Shown here: piece by piece, positions 1-8,047 of the stretch | Layout: each line of letters begins with the position of its first letter | Numbering within the stretch: position 1 is the first letter of the stretch | NCBI RefSeq assembly: GCF_013416525.1 | Contig: NZ_JACCEM010000001.1 | Location: 310,001 to 374,000, forward strand | Reading direction: 5' to 3' | From: Parapusillimonas granuli | GTDB taxonomy: Bacteria > Pseudomonadota > Gammaproteobacteria > Burkholderiales > Burkholderiaceae_B | Length of the DNA stretch: 64,000 nt | The notes under the pieces: model-generated | Database searches by the model: none | Told to the model about the DNA's origin: nothing | The model's input: only the letters and a program-made list of their open reading frames with translations | Position numbers and translations under genes: made by a program

Positions 1-2220
1 CCCGGCGCCGCCGCCGGAAAAGTCCGTCAGGACGGCGGGAAACACATGCCCGTCGGCCAGCTGCAGATGGGCCGGCAAAGAAGCCGGCACACGATGGCTT
101 TGCCGTATCTGCCTGACTTCCGCGGCAACGGCGATGGCGCCGCCCAGTATCACCAGGTTGTAGAGCACCCAGGCCATGGTGATCAGCACGGTCAGGATCT
201 CGTGCGTGGGCCCGGTGGCCAGCCGCCAGACGCCGAAGCCCAGCCCCGCGAGGTTGGCCAGCGCCAGCCAGACATAGGGATGGGAGATCGACCAGTCGAA
301 GTACTGCTGCTCCACCAGGCCGCCCTTGGCCGTCACGTTGAACGAGCCCTTGCGTGGCGCGAACAGCGCCACCGTGGTGGGGCGGGCGATATACCACGCC
401 AGCACGGTCTCATAGATTTCCCCCCAGAAGGTCCGGCGGTAGGGACCCTGGGTATGCGCATTGGTCAGGCCGGCATGCACCATGTGGGGCACGACATTGA
501 GCAATATGGCGACCGCGGGCGCGTAGACGATGTAGGCATGCGCCAGCAGGAAGGCCAGCGGGGCGGTCAGGTAGATGATGCGGGGGATGCCGGACAGGAA
601 ATGCAGCATGGCGTTCACGTAGCACAGCCGCTGGAACAGGCTCAGCCCCTTGCCGAACATCGGATTGTCGGTGCGGAAGATCTGCACCATCCCGCGGGCC
701 CAGCGTATGCGCTGGCCGATGTGGGCGGATAGGCTTTCGGTGGCCAGGCCGGCCGCCTGCGGTATGCGCAGATAGGCCGAGTTGTAGCCGTGGCGATGCA
801 GGCGCAGCGCGGTGTGCGCGTCCTCCGTGACGGTTTCGACGGCGAACCCGCCTATGGACTCCAGCGCCGTGCGGCGCAGCACCGCGCAGGAGCCGCAGAA
901 GAAAGCGGCGTTCCACAAATCGTTGCCGTCCTGGACCAGGCCGTAGAACAAGGTGTTCTCGTTCGGCTGCGTGCCGAAATGCCCCAGGTTGCGCTCGAAC
1001 GGATCGGGCGAGAAGAAGTGGTGGGGCGTCTGCACCAACGCCAGCTTGGGGTCCCGCAGGAACCAGCCCACGGTCATCTGCAGGAAGGAGCGGGTGGGAA
1101 TGTGATCGCAATCGAAAATGGCGATGAGTTCGCCGTCCGTCTTGCCCAGGGCATGGTTCAGGTTGCCCGCCTTGGCATGGCGACCGTCGGGCCGAATGAT
1201 GTAATGGATGCCGACCTCTTCGGCGAAAGCGCGGAACGCCTCGCGCCGGCCGTCGTCCAGCAGGTGGATGCGCAGCTTGTCCTTGGGCCAGTCCATGCCC
1301 AGCGCCGCATACACCGTGGGCGCCACCACGCTCAGGTCTTCGTTGTAGGTCGGGATCATCAGGTCGACCGTCGGCCAGGACGCGGTGTCCTTGGGCAGCT
1401 CGGCGGGCGGGCGCTTGAGCGGCATGGCGGTCTGCACATAGCCCAGAACCAGCACTATCCATGAATAGGTTTCGGCCGCCAGCAGCAATGCGCCGAACAC
1501 CAGGTCCATGGTGTCGCGCATGTTCAGCGTCGACGTGTAGCGCCACCATATGTAGCGGCAGGACACCGTCAGCGACAGCACGATGAGCATGAAGGTCGAG
1601 AACTGGCCGGGAATCCGGCGCACGGCCATCGCCAGGCCCCACAACAGCACCACGAACAGAAATTGCGCAAACAGAGTGAAGGGCTGCGTGACCAGCAAGA
1701 CGGTCAGCGCCGCCGCCAGGCAGGCCAGGGCGGCGTACAGCACCCGGCGTGCATTCCCGCTCATGCTTCCCAGCGTCTTTTCGGCATTGCGCGCCAGCGG
1801 CGTTTCGCGCAGCTCCTCGGGCGCCTGCCGCAGCTGGGCGATGAAGCGGCCGCGCAGCGCCAGCAGTCTTGCGGCGCAGCCGCGCCAGGCGGCCCGCGCG
1901 CTCAGCCGCCAGAACGGGGCGCCCTGCTCATGAGGCGGCACGGTGAACAGCACCCATGCCGCCTGCAGCACATAGCGCAGCGGATCCGCGGGTTTATAGG
2001 GACGGCTGGAAAGGTGATGGAACCAGGGGCCGTATTCCACGCGCACACGCCGCCAGGCCGGGCCCTCGAGCCTCAGGAAGACGCGCGCCAGGATCACCAG
2101 CACGGTGTAGGCGGATGCCGTCCAGGCGCCCATTTTCCGCTCGTCGCAGGCCTCGCGATGGATGGCCGCCAGGCCCTGGACGGCCCTGGACGTCAGGAAA
2201 AAGGACGCCATGCCGCTCAT
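1..2220 (-). CDS. bcsA: Cellulose synthase catalytic subunit BcsA, E. coli type (second copy; 3' end outside window)
   Basis: Inner-membrane family 2 glycosyltransferase that polymerises UDP-glucose into beta-1,4-glucan and exports it. 740 codons are visible and the frame is open to position 1. The ATG at 2220 overlaps the bcsQ stop as ATGA. A cytoplasmic N-terminal extension of about 130 residues precedes the first membrane segments, as in E. coli BcsA (872 aa) and unlike the other BcsA here. Catalytic signatures are intact: DDG 322-324, DCD 370-372, TED 465-467, QRIRW 503-507. A C-terminal PilZ domain begins with RQSHR (706-710) and DFSGGG (733-738), the c-di-GMP-binding RxxxR and D/NxSxxG motifs. 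It follows bcsE-F-G-R-Q and so belongs to the E. coli-type (class II) module. Seen: motifs and order. Inferred: c-di-GMP activation. Confidence 0.96.
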   Translation of the reverse strand, partial: MSGMASFFLTSRAVQGLAAIHREACDERKMGAWTASAYTVLVILARVFLRLEGPAWRRVRVEYGPWFHHLSSRPYKPADPLRYVLQAAWVLFTVPPHEQGAPFWRLSARAAWRGCAARLLALRGRFIAQLRQAPEELRETPLARNAEKTLGSMSGNARRVLYAALACLAAALTVLLVTQPFTLFAQFLFVVLLWGLAMAVRRIPGQFSTFMLIVLSLTVSCRYIWWRYTSTLNMRDTMDLVFGALLLAAETYSWIVLVLGYVQTAMPLKRPPAELPKDTASWPTVDLMIPTYNEDLSVVAPTVYAALGMDWPKDKLRIHLLDDGRREAFRAFAEEVGIHYIIRPDGRHAKAGNLNHALGKTDGELIAIFDCDHIPTRSFLQMTVGWFLRDPKLALVQTPHHFFSPDPFERNLGHFGTQPNENTLFYGLVQDGNDLWNAAFFCGSCAVLRRTALESIGGFAVETVTEDAHTALRLHRHGYNSAYLRIPQAAGLATESLSAHIGQRIRWARGMVQIFRTDNPMFGKGLSLFQRLCYVNAMLHFLSGIPRIIYLTAPLAFLLAHAYIVYAPAVAILLNVVPHMVHAGLTNAHTQGPYRRTFWGEIYETVLAWYIARPTTVALFAPRKGSFNVTAKGGLVEQQYFDWSISHPYVWLALANLAGLGFGVWRLATGPTHEILTVLITMAWVLYNLVILGGAIAVAAEVRQIRQSHRVPASLPAHLQLADGHVFPAVLTDFSGGGAG

Positions 2221-2930
2221 GCGCCGGCCCCCCGCCAAGCCAGGCACCAGGTCGCCAGGGCGCGGGCATCGCCGGCGGCCGCGCTGTCCGGGAAGCGCGC
2301 ATGCGCGTTGGTCTTTTGCGCCAGCGCTTCGTGGACCGCTTCATCCTTGTGCATGAGCACGGGCAGCAGGCGCGGCCCGTAGCGGTGCCGCCAGTCCAGC
2401 AAGAGGTCCCGGCAGAGCTGGCGGCTGGGATCGAAGGCGCTGACGAACATGCGCGTCGCCGGCGCCAAGCCGGCCTGCGCCAGCAGGACATGGCAGCCCG
2501 CGTCCGCGGTGCTCACCAGCAGGTCCAGGTCGGACCGCGCGCGCAATCGGGGAAACTCGCCGCCGCCCGCGGGCAGATCCAACAATACCCAGGAGAATCG
2601 CGCCGCCAGCCTGTCGACCGCCGAGCACCAGAACGCGTCGGCGTCCGGCGGCGGGCCGCCATGCCGGGCATCCCCGCCGTGCGGAAGCACCCACAAGCCT
2701 TCTTCAAGAAAATAGGCCTGCTCGTTCCAGGGTCGCTGCGCAAGGCGGGCGGCGGCCCAGCCGTGGCGGTCCGAGAACGGGATGTTGAAATGCAGGCGCA
2801 GCATGTCGGAGCGGTTCAAATCGACCAGCAGCACCCGCTCGCCCATGGCGTGCAGCGCATCGCCGAGCATGGCGAGCACGCTCGTGTTGCCCACGCCGCC
2901 ACGCAAGCCCCAGGCGCTGATCACTTTCAA
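2217..2930 (-). CDS. bcsQ: BcsQ, MinD/ParA-like ATPase of the E. coli-type cellulose module
   Basis: 237 aa. BcsQ pairs with BcsR as an ATP-dependent regulator bound to the BcsA-BcsB complex and affects polar localisation in E. coli. The P-loop at residues 8-17 is GLRGGVGNTS: both the signature lysine and the Walker A lysine of classical ParA/MinD are replaced, as in E. coli BcsQ (GVRGGVGTTT), while the other BcsQ here has a canonical loop. The downstream segment LRLHFNIPF also matches E. coli BcsQ. The start codon is TTG (complement of 2928-2930), sharing two bases with the bcsR stop (TTGA), which implies translational coupling. Its own stop overlaps the bcsA start. Confidence 0.93.
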   Translation of the reverse strand: MKVISAWGLRGGVGNTSVLAMLGDALHAMGERVLLVDLNRSDMLRLHFNIPFSDRHGWAAARLAQRPWNEQAYFLEEGLWVLPHGGDARHGGPPPDADAFWCSAVDRLAARFSWVLLDLPAGGGEFPRLRARSDLDLLVSTADAGCHVLLAQAGLAPATRMFVSAFDPSRQLCRDLLLDWRHRYGPRLLPVLMHKDEAVHEALAQKTNAHARFPDSAAAGDARALATWCLAWRGAGA

Positions 2931-3169
2931 GGCCGCTCTCCGTTTGCGCCGCCGGTCGGCGCGTCCGCCGGCGCGGACGCCGCGTCGGCCGGCGGCGGCT
3001 CCCAGGCGTGCGTTTCCGCCAGCAGGGGCCAGCGGCTCAGCGCCTCCTGGTGCGTCCGCGCGGCGGCCACGTCCACATAATCGAACCGGCCTTCGGCCAG
3101 GTGCTTCTTGAGCGAGGCGATGTCGTCGGCCTGCAACCCAAGCGGCGAGAGATCGGGCGTGTCGTTCAT
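2927..3169 (-). CDS. bcsR: BcsR, small regulatory partner of BcsQ
   Basis: 80 aa from the ATG at 3169; a longer frame begins upstream but its extra residues overlap the end of bcsG and look unlike the family. It carries the BcsR signature: DIASLKKHL (16-24), a Y at 31 and the conserved RWPLLAE at 46-52, identical to the E. coli BcsR core, followed by a Pro/Ala-rich tail of about 25 residues that E. coli lacks. BcsR stabilises BcsQ in an ATP-bound heterotetramer that supports BcsE recruitment and synthase assembly. It starts 13 bp after bcsG and its stop overlaps the TTG start of bcsQ. Confidence 0.9.
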   Translation of the reverse strand: MNDTPDLSPLGLQADDIASLKKHLAEGRFDYVDVAAARTHQEALSRWPLLAETHAWEPPPADAASAPADAPTGGANGERP

Positions 3170-3182
3170 GATGAGCCGGCCC

Positions 3183-4856
3183 CTATCGTGGGTATTCGAT
3201 CCAGTTGCGATTGCCCAGGCGCACGTAAGGCACGTTGCCATAAGGCATCAGGACGGTCCCTTCGTTCTCGGAAACCGGCTTGGTCTGAGGCAGGTCGGCG
3301 GTGAGCGCCCCCCAGTCTATTTTTTCCTGGGCGTACACGTCCTGGGCGATCATGCGCGCCAGCAGCTCCGACACGGCCATATAGCTGGTCGGCCCCTGTA
3401 TGCGCCGGGGTTCCCGAGCCTCGCCCCGCCCTTTCGCGCCGATCACGCGCACGCCCACCGGCACGTGCGTGATGTCGGGGGTGGGAATCTCGCGCATGCC
3501 GGCGATCTGCATCCGGTCGCCCTTGAGCGCGGCCCCGTGCTCCGGGACGAACACCAGCACGACCGGCCGGCCGGTTTTCTCCAGCTGGCCGATGAAGGTG
3601 TCGAGTTCGTCCAGCAGCCTCTGGGCGCGGTTGTGGAAGGGGGACGACCGGCCGCCGCCGTCGGCGGTCGCCTCGCGGTTGCCGTCGTGCAGGCTGATCG
3701 TGTTGTACAGCAGCGCGGTGCGCTCGGCGCCCGAGGCTTCGCGCGCCTTCCACCAGCGCCCCAGGGTATCCAGATCGTCCCAGATGGGCGAGCCGTCGAA
3801 GCCGGTCATGGAAGGGCGCATTTCCGTGGGAATGTAGGGCTTGGGGAAGCGCCCGCCGGCGGTGATTTCATCCAGGAAGCCCTGGAATTCGCCATTGTGG
3901 TTGAGCGCCGTCTTGGTCTCGAAGCCGAGCCGCCACAGATTCTCCATCAGATAGCACTGTTCGGGCGCCGGCTGGTACAGCGCCGAGTGCGCCGGCTGGC
4001 CGCAACTGGCGCGCATCAGCCTCAGCACGGCCGGGCCGCTATAGGCCGTGGCGGTGTTGAAATCGTCGAAAATCAGATCCATGTTGGTGAACAGCGGATG
4101 CGATTCCAGCCCGCTCTGCTTCAGGTCGTCCCAGGACAAGGAACAGATGTTGATCAGCAGCACGTCGAAGGGCGCCGCCGTATTCGATGCCGGGAACTCC
4201 GTGCGCCTGGGTTTTTCCTCGTCGTAGAAGGCCTGCAGCGCCAGATTGAGCTGCTCATTGGTCGGCTTGCCCGCCGGCGCGGCGGCGGAGCCGGCCGGAA
4301 TGCGCCCCGCGTCCGCGCCCGGCGCCGGCTGCGCCTGCGCTTGCGCCGCTTGCGGCACCTGGGGCCGGTCCCAGGGCAGGGCCGGCAGCGTGACGATGCC
4401 CGACAGCGCGACCAGCACCAGCGCACCCATGCTGAACACGGTGAGCCGCAGCCATTGGTTCAGGAACAGGTAGGCGACCAGCAGGATGAAGCCCCCGCCG
4501 ACCATGTCCCAGTTGATGAATCGCCCCATCAATTCCAGCAAGTAGGCGGGGGAAAAATTCAGCACCTCCGGCTGCGCCAGCAGGCGGCTGAACGGCGGCA
4601 GCCAGGAGTCGTAGTAGAGCAGGGCCACGCCGAAGGGTATGGCCACGATGTGGCGGAGCCGGTGCAGCCACAGCGGCGGCAGCGGCGCCAGCAGGACCGA
4701 CGCCAGCAGCAGGTTGTAGAAGGCGTGGAAATTCAGCGCGCCCGTCCAGTAAAGCAGGAGCTTGCCGGCAAAATACAGGTTCCACAGCCCCAGGCCCCGC
4801 CATGAGCCGGTCGCCCCGGCAGCCGCGGCGGGCGTGACTCGTTCTCTTCTTAACAT
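3183..4856 (-). CDS. bcsG: BcsG, cellulose phosphoethanolamine transferase
   Basis: 557 aa. Four or more hydrophobic segments in residues 25-160, an Ala/Pro/Gln-rich linker (about 165-198), then a periplasmic alkaline-phosphatase-fold domain. In E. coli BcsG moves phosphoethanolamine from phosphatidylethanolamine onto the glucan. The Zn/nucleophile residues known there (Cys243, Ser278, Glu442, His443) have clear counterparts: C238 in NICSLSW, S273 in YSGPA with the same 35-residue spacing, and E439-H440 in VPEHG. The C-terminus ending WIEYPR also resembles E. coli BcsG. It lies 15 bp downstream of bcsF and 13 bp upstream of bcsR. The active site is complete, so pEtN-modified cellulose is predicted. 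Confidence 0.95.
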   Translation of the reverse strand: MLRRERVTPAAAAGATGSWRGLGLWNLYFAGKLLLYWTGALNFHAFYNLLLASVLLAPLPPLWLHRLRHIVAIPFGVALLYYDSWLPPFSRLLAQPEVLNFSPAYLLELMGRFINWDMVGGGFILLVAYLFLNQWLRLTVFSMGALVLVALSGIVTLPALPWDRPQVPQAAQAQAQPAPGADAGRIPAGSAAAPAGKPTNEQLNLALQAFYDEEKPRRTEFPASNTAAPFDVLLINICSLSWDDLKQSGLESHPLFTNMDLIFDDFNTATAYSGPAVLRLMRASCGQPAHSALYQPAPEQCYLMENLWRLGFETKTALNHNGEFQGFLDEITAGGRFPKPYIPTEMRPSMTGFDGSPIWDDLDTLGRWWKAREASGAERTALLYNTISLHDGNREATADGGGRSSPFHNRAQRLLDELDTFIGQLEKTGRPVVLVFVPEHGAALKGDRMQIAGMREIPTPDITHVPVGVRVIGAKGRGEAREPRRIQGPTSYMAVSELLARMIAQDVYAQEKIDWGALTADLPQTKPVSENEGTVLMPYGNVPYVRLGNRNWIEYPR

Positions 4857-4871
4857 CCAATATCCCGATGG

Positions 4872-5051
4872 CTATCGTTGACCGGACGCCCGGCGGCGCA
4901 CGCCGCACTTTTTCAGGTGGCGGGCGGGCAGGACCCACAAATCCAGCCAAGCGATGACGTCCCGCATGAACAGACGCAGCACGATGCCCAGCGCCGCCCC
5001 GAAGAGGACGGCCAGCGCCACATACTTCCACCAAACCAGATCACCTATCAT
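4872..5051 (-). CDS. bcsF: BcsF, small membrane anchor for BcsE
   Basis: 59 aa from the ATG at 5051, which overlaps the bcsE stop as ATGA; a second possible ATG at 5060 adds three residues. One N-terminal transmembrane helix (about residues 7-27, KYVALAVLFGAALGIVLRLF) is followed by a basic cytoplasmic tail with the pattern ARHLKKCGVRRR, as in E. coli BcsF (63 aa). BcsF brings BcsE to the membrane and helps BcsG function. The size, single helix, basic tail and exact position between bcsE and bcsG support the call. Confidence 0.88.
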   Translation of the reverse strand: MIGDLVWWKYVALAVLFGAALGIVLRLFMRDVIAWLDLWVLPARHLKKCGVRRRASGQR

Positions 5052-6673
5052 GAGCTCCACTCATCCAAAGGCAACGCCATCAGGCGAGGCTTGCGCCCGC
5101 CGCCTTCCATGGCGGCGGGCAAATCTTTCGTTGTCGGTTCCGAGGCCTCGGCGCTGGCCGCGGCATCCGCGTCCAGCGCCGGCGCCCGGGTTTCACGCGC
5201 CGCGAGCAGGCGCACCATGTGCCAGCGCTCGGCGTCGAGCTGGTCGACGGTCACGTAGGCCGCGTGATCGGAAAAAATCTCGCCGTAGGGCAGGCCGAAC
5301 ACATTGCCCAGCGCCACCTCGACCAAATTCGGATGGCAGCCGAACAGGAACAGGTAGACCATGCCGCCCAGTTCGCAGGCGACATCGCCGAAGCGCCTGA
5401 GCTGCAGCTGCCCCATGGCCAGCGCCGGGGTCAGGCCCGGCACCGGGACCAGCGCCACCAGGACACCGGTGGCGGAGGCCGCCTCGCGCTGTTCCAGCAT
5501 ATGTCCGAGATAATCCAGGAACAGGTCAGCCCCGATGATTCCGCGCAATCTCGTGGCGCGGCTGCGTTCGATCAGCGCTTCGGGGTCCTCGGCCAGCTCC
5601 CGCGCGTACAGCTTGCCCTGCACGCTTTCGAGCAAGCTGAGGAAGCGCGGCAAGGGCGTGTCGGCGGGCACGATGAGCGTCGCGCCACAGGACAGCAGCA
5701 GTTGCTCGTCCTGGTAGCGCAACGTCCTGGCCATTTCCCGGACGACCAGCTTGAGCGCCGGACCGCGCTGCTTGCGCAGGACGTGCAAGGCCCTGGCTAG
5801 GGCGGGCAGGTCGGCGCCCGACTTCAGGCCGAAGACCACCGTGGCGGCCGTGGCCCGCCCCGCCTGGTCCGCCAGTTCGGCGGCGCTGTCGAAGACGTGC
5901 CAGTCGTCGGCCATGAAAATGGGGGCGCCTTCCAGCACCACGCGCTCGAACAGGAAGCGGGCGCGGTCGTTGCCGGCCGCCGGGGACGGCGCCCTTTGCT
6001 GCGATACCGCGTAGCCTTGGGGGCTCCACGCCAGTTGCAGCTCCGTCAGGCCGACGGCATCCAGGCTGTTGCGCCAGTGCAACACCGTATAGGCATATCC
6101 GGAACCCGACGGCTGCAGCGTGGCCAGGCCGGACAGCACGTTGCTAAGCCGCAACAACCCCCTCACCGCTTTCATGGCCTGTTCGCCATAAGTCATGACC
6201 AGCAGCACACAGCCGTTGCCTTGCAGCCACGCGCGCCAGCGTTCCAGCAGGGCTTCCAGTTGTCCGTCCACCGCGGAAAAATAGTCGATCGACAACCGCA
6301 TGATGATGACGCGGTCGCGCGGACGCAGGCTGCGGTCCAGGTCTTTGGTCAGGGCGCGCAGGGCGCGCTGCGGCTCGCCCGACAGCCGGTAGGTGCGCAG
6401 GTCCGCCGGGCCTTGGTCATCCGGCAAGGCGGCAAGCAGGCCGGTGGGATCGGCGGAACAGATCATGGCGGCTCGTGCATCGGGATCGGCGCCGCGCAGG
6501 ACCTGCATGATCATGGCGGCGCTGTCGGCCTCGCGGGCGAACGCGATCCAGTATGCCTCGCCTTTGCGAAGACGACCGAGCTCTATGGGCAGGTCGGCGA
6601 TCGCCAGATGGCAGCCGGGGCCCTGTTCCCCTGTATGTATAGCCATATTGTCCGGAAATAACACGCACAGCAT
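5048..6673 (-). CDS. bcsE: BcsE, GIL-domain c-di-GMP receptor
   Basis: 541 aa. Cytosolic regulator with an ATPase-like N-terminal and central fold and a C-terminal GIL (GGDEF I-site-like) domain that binds c-di-GMP and boosts cellulose output. The RxGD ligand motif is present as RFGD at residues 427-430, inside LQLRRFGDVACELGG. About 50 residues after residue 490 are Ala/Glu-rich and probably disordered. The ATG at 6673 is used; another at 6646 would remove nine residues. It is the first gene after the only sizeable gap in the cellulose locus, so it may start a transcription unit bcsE-F-G-R-Q-A. Confidence 0.92.
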   Translation of the reverse strand: MLCVLFPDNMAIHTGEQGPGCHLAIADLPIELGRLRKGEAYWIAFAREADSAAMIMQVLRGADPDARAAMICSADPTGLLAALPDDQGPADLRTYRLSGEPQRALRALTKDLDRSLRPRDRVIIMRLSIDYFSAVDGQLEALLERWRAWLQGNGCVLLVMTYGEQAMKAVRGLLRLSNVLSGLATLQPSGSGYAYTVLHWRNSLDAVGLTELQLAWSPQGYAVSQQRAPSPAAGNDRARFLFERVVLEGAPIFMADDWHVFDSAAELADQAGRATAATVVFGLKSGADLPALARALHVLRKQRGPALKLVVREMARTLRYQDEQLLLSCGATLIVPADTPLPRFLSLLESVQGKLYARELAEDPEALIERSRATRLRGIIGADLFLDYLGHMLEQREAASATGVLVALVPVPGLTPALAMGQLQLRRFGDVACELGGMVYLFLFGCHPNLVEVALGNVFGLPYGEIFSDHAAYVTVDQLDAERWHMVRLLAARETRAPALDADAAASAEASEPTTKDLPAAMEGGGRKPRLMALPLDEWSS

Positions 6674-6746
6674 GAATGCGGAGGTGCATCATGCGCAGGC
6701 TGATTAGGCTGCGTGGCTGGATGACCGCAGTGTTTGATGCAGCGCA

Positions 6747-6798
6747 ATTTTAGCGTTGATCAATGCAAAATGTGCATGATCGGCGACAAAATGTACAT
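6747..6798 (-). promoter_or_regulatory. Putative bcsE promoter/operator with a direct repeat
   Basis: The 124-bp gap 6674-6797 is the only real spacer in the cellulose locus. On the plus strand it holds CAAAATGTGCAT (6766-6777) and CAAAATGTACAT (6787-6798), a 12-bp direct repeat with one mismatch and a 21-bp period (two helical turns). GTACATT recurs at 6808-6814. For bcsE (minus strand) TAAAAT at 6752-6747 could be a -10 box, but no good -35 lies at the right distance. The repeats fall about where an activator would bind. This is inferred from spacing only; the regulator is unknown. Confidence 0.45.
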
Positions 6799-8030
6799 TA
6801 CTTGACAGTACATTCCAAAGCGCCGCCGGCGTCCGGGCCGAGCAGCCCCGCCAGCCAGGCGCATTCTTCGCCCCGCAAGGGCATTTCCAGGACTCTTTCG
6901 GGAATTTCCCAGATCAGCACGCGAGGCGGCGTTTCCAGGAACGAGGGACTGGAGAAATAGTATCTGGCCGCCGCCCAGAAGTCGCCGCCGTCACGGGCGA
7001 AGCTGGTGACCCGGGTTTCCAGCGCGGCGTCCAGGTACGGCAGGAAAGAAGAAGTGCGGGAGAACGAGGTTCCGATCAAGGCGATATTGGGCAGTCCCTC
7101 GTCGCCGAACAAATCCGCCCCGTCGTCCTCTTCAGGTTCTTGCTTCTCTGGCGCCTCTTGCGGCACGCCGGCCGCCATGCCGGATGCGGGCCCCGCCTCT
7201 CGCAGCGTCACGCGCGACGCCCACTCCGGCGCGGGCTGCAGTTCGGGCGGCAGCCAGTCCACGCCCGCCAGCCGGACCAGGTCGCCTTCCCGCCGGGACG
7301 GCCGGCCGCGCTCCATGCTGTATTGCCGCTGCGGCTGGACCTCCACTCGCAAGCTTGCGACGGCCGCGGCGATGTGCCGCGCCGCCAGTTCCGCGCCCGT
7401 TTCGCTCCAGTGCGTGTCGGTCCTGAGGAAGGGCGCGGGCGCATCGGCCTGCCGCGCCTGATGCCCCAGCACGGCCTCGAGATTCAACACGCGCAGCCCG
7501 GCCGCGGATGCGTCCTCCGCCCATGAACGCAGGCGTCCGTGGAATGCGGCGGGCCGGTAAAGGCCGCAAAGCTGTTCATGCTGGCTGCGGCTTTTGTCGG
7601 GCACCAGCACCAGCAGCAGCTCCACGCCTTGCGCCGCCAGCCGCCGGTTCACGGCGGCCGCGGCGCGCAGCCTCGACCGGCCGTCTTGCCGCGCCCGGGG
7701 ATGGACCGCCAGCTCATCCGCCAGGAACAGCCACCCGGAGCAGCCCTCGCGCACGCGCGGCCCCAGGTTGCCCATGAGCAGCCAACCCGCGCCGCGCTCC
7801 AGCTGCGCCATGAACTTGGGAAACGGCGCTTCCGCCAGCTGCTCCGATACTTCCCGCGCCGTCTCCCCGTCCATGAAGGCGCGCGTCGATGCCGCTTGCG
7901 GCAGCGCCACCCGGCCGGACGCCAGGGCGTAGACCAGCGAGGCCGCCCCCACCAGCATGACGAGCAGGAACAGAAGCCCCGGCAGGCGGCCCGCCTTTTC
8001 CATTCCGTCCCCTGAAGCCGTGTTCGCCAT
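6798..8030 (-). CDS. wssI: WssI/AlgJ-like SGNH-type O-acetyltransferase
   Basis: 410 aa from the ATG at 8030, chosen because it starts a signal anchor (hydrophobic residues about 16-38) 17 bp after the wssH stop; the longer open frame inside wssH is not coding. AlgJ/AlgX-like periplasmic acetylation enzymes carry a split SGNH triad, seen here as DTHW (D205, H207) and GTSFS (S322). An acidic insert EPEEDDGADLFGDEG (298-312) precedes the serine strand. In Pseudomonas fluorescens WssF-WssI acetylate cellulose, with WssH passing acetyl groups across the membrane. It is the last gene of the acetylation block. Confidence 0.85.
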   Translation of the reverse strand: MANTASGDGMEKAGRLPGLLFLLVMLVGAASLVYALASGRVALPQAASTRAFMDGETAREVSEQLAEAPFPKFMAQLERGAGWLLMGNLGPRVREGCSGWLFLADELAVHPRARQDGRSRLRAAAAVNRRLAAQGVELLLVLVPDKSRSQHEQLCGLYRPAAFHGRLRSWAEDASAAGLRVLNLEAVLGHQARQADAPAPFLRTDTHWSETGAELAARHIAAAVASLRVEVQPQRQYSMERGRPSRREGDLVRLAGVDWLPPELQPAPEWASRVTLREAGPASGMAAGVPQEAPEKQEPEEDDGADLFGDEGLPNIALIGTSFSRTSSFLPYLDAALETRVTSFARDGGDFWAAARYYFSSPSFLETPPRVLIWEIPERVLEMPLRGEECAWLAGLLGPDAGGALECTVK

Positions 8031-8047
8031 GACCGTCGCCGTCCTGT

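Noticed and set aside
6802-6807. Plus-strand TTGACA as a promoter
   Set aside because: No -10 box at a suitable distance, and it would point into the antisense of wssI.
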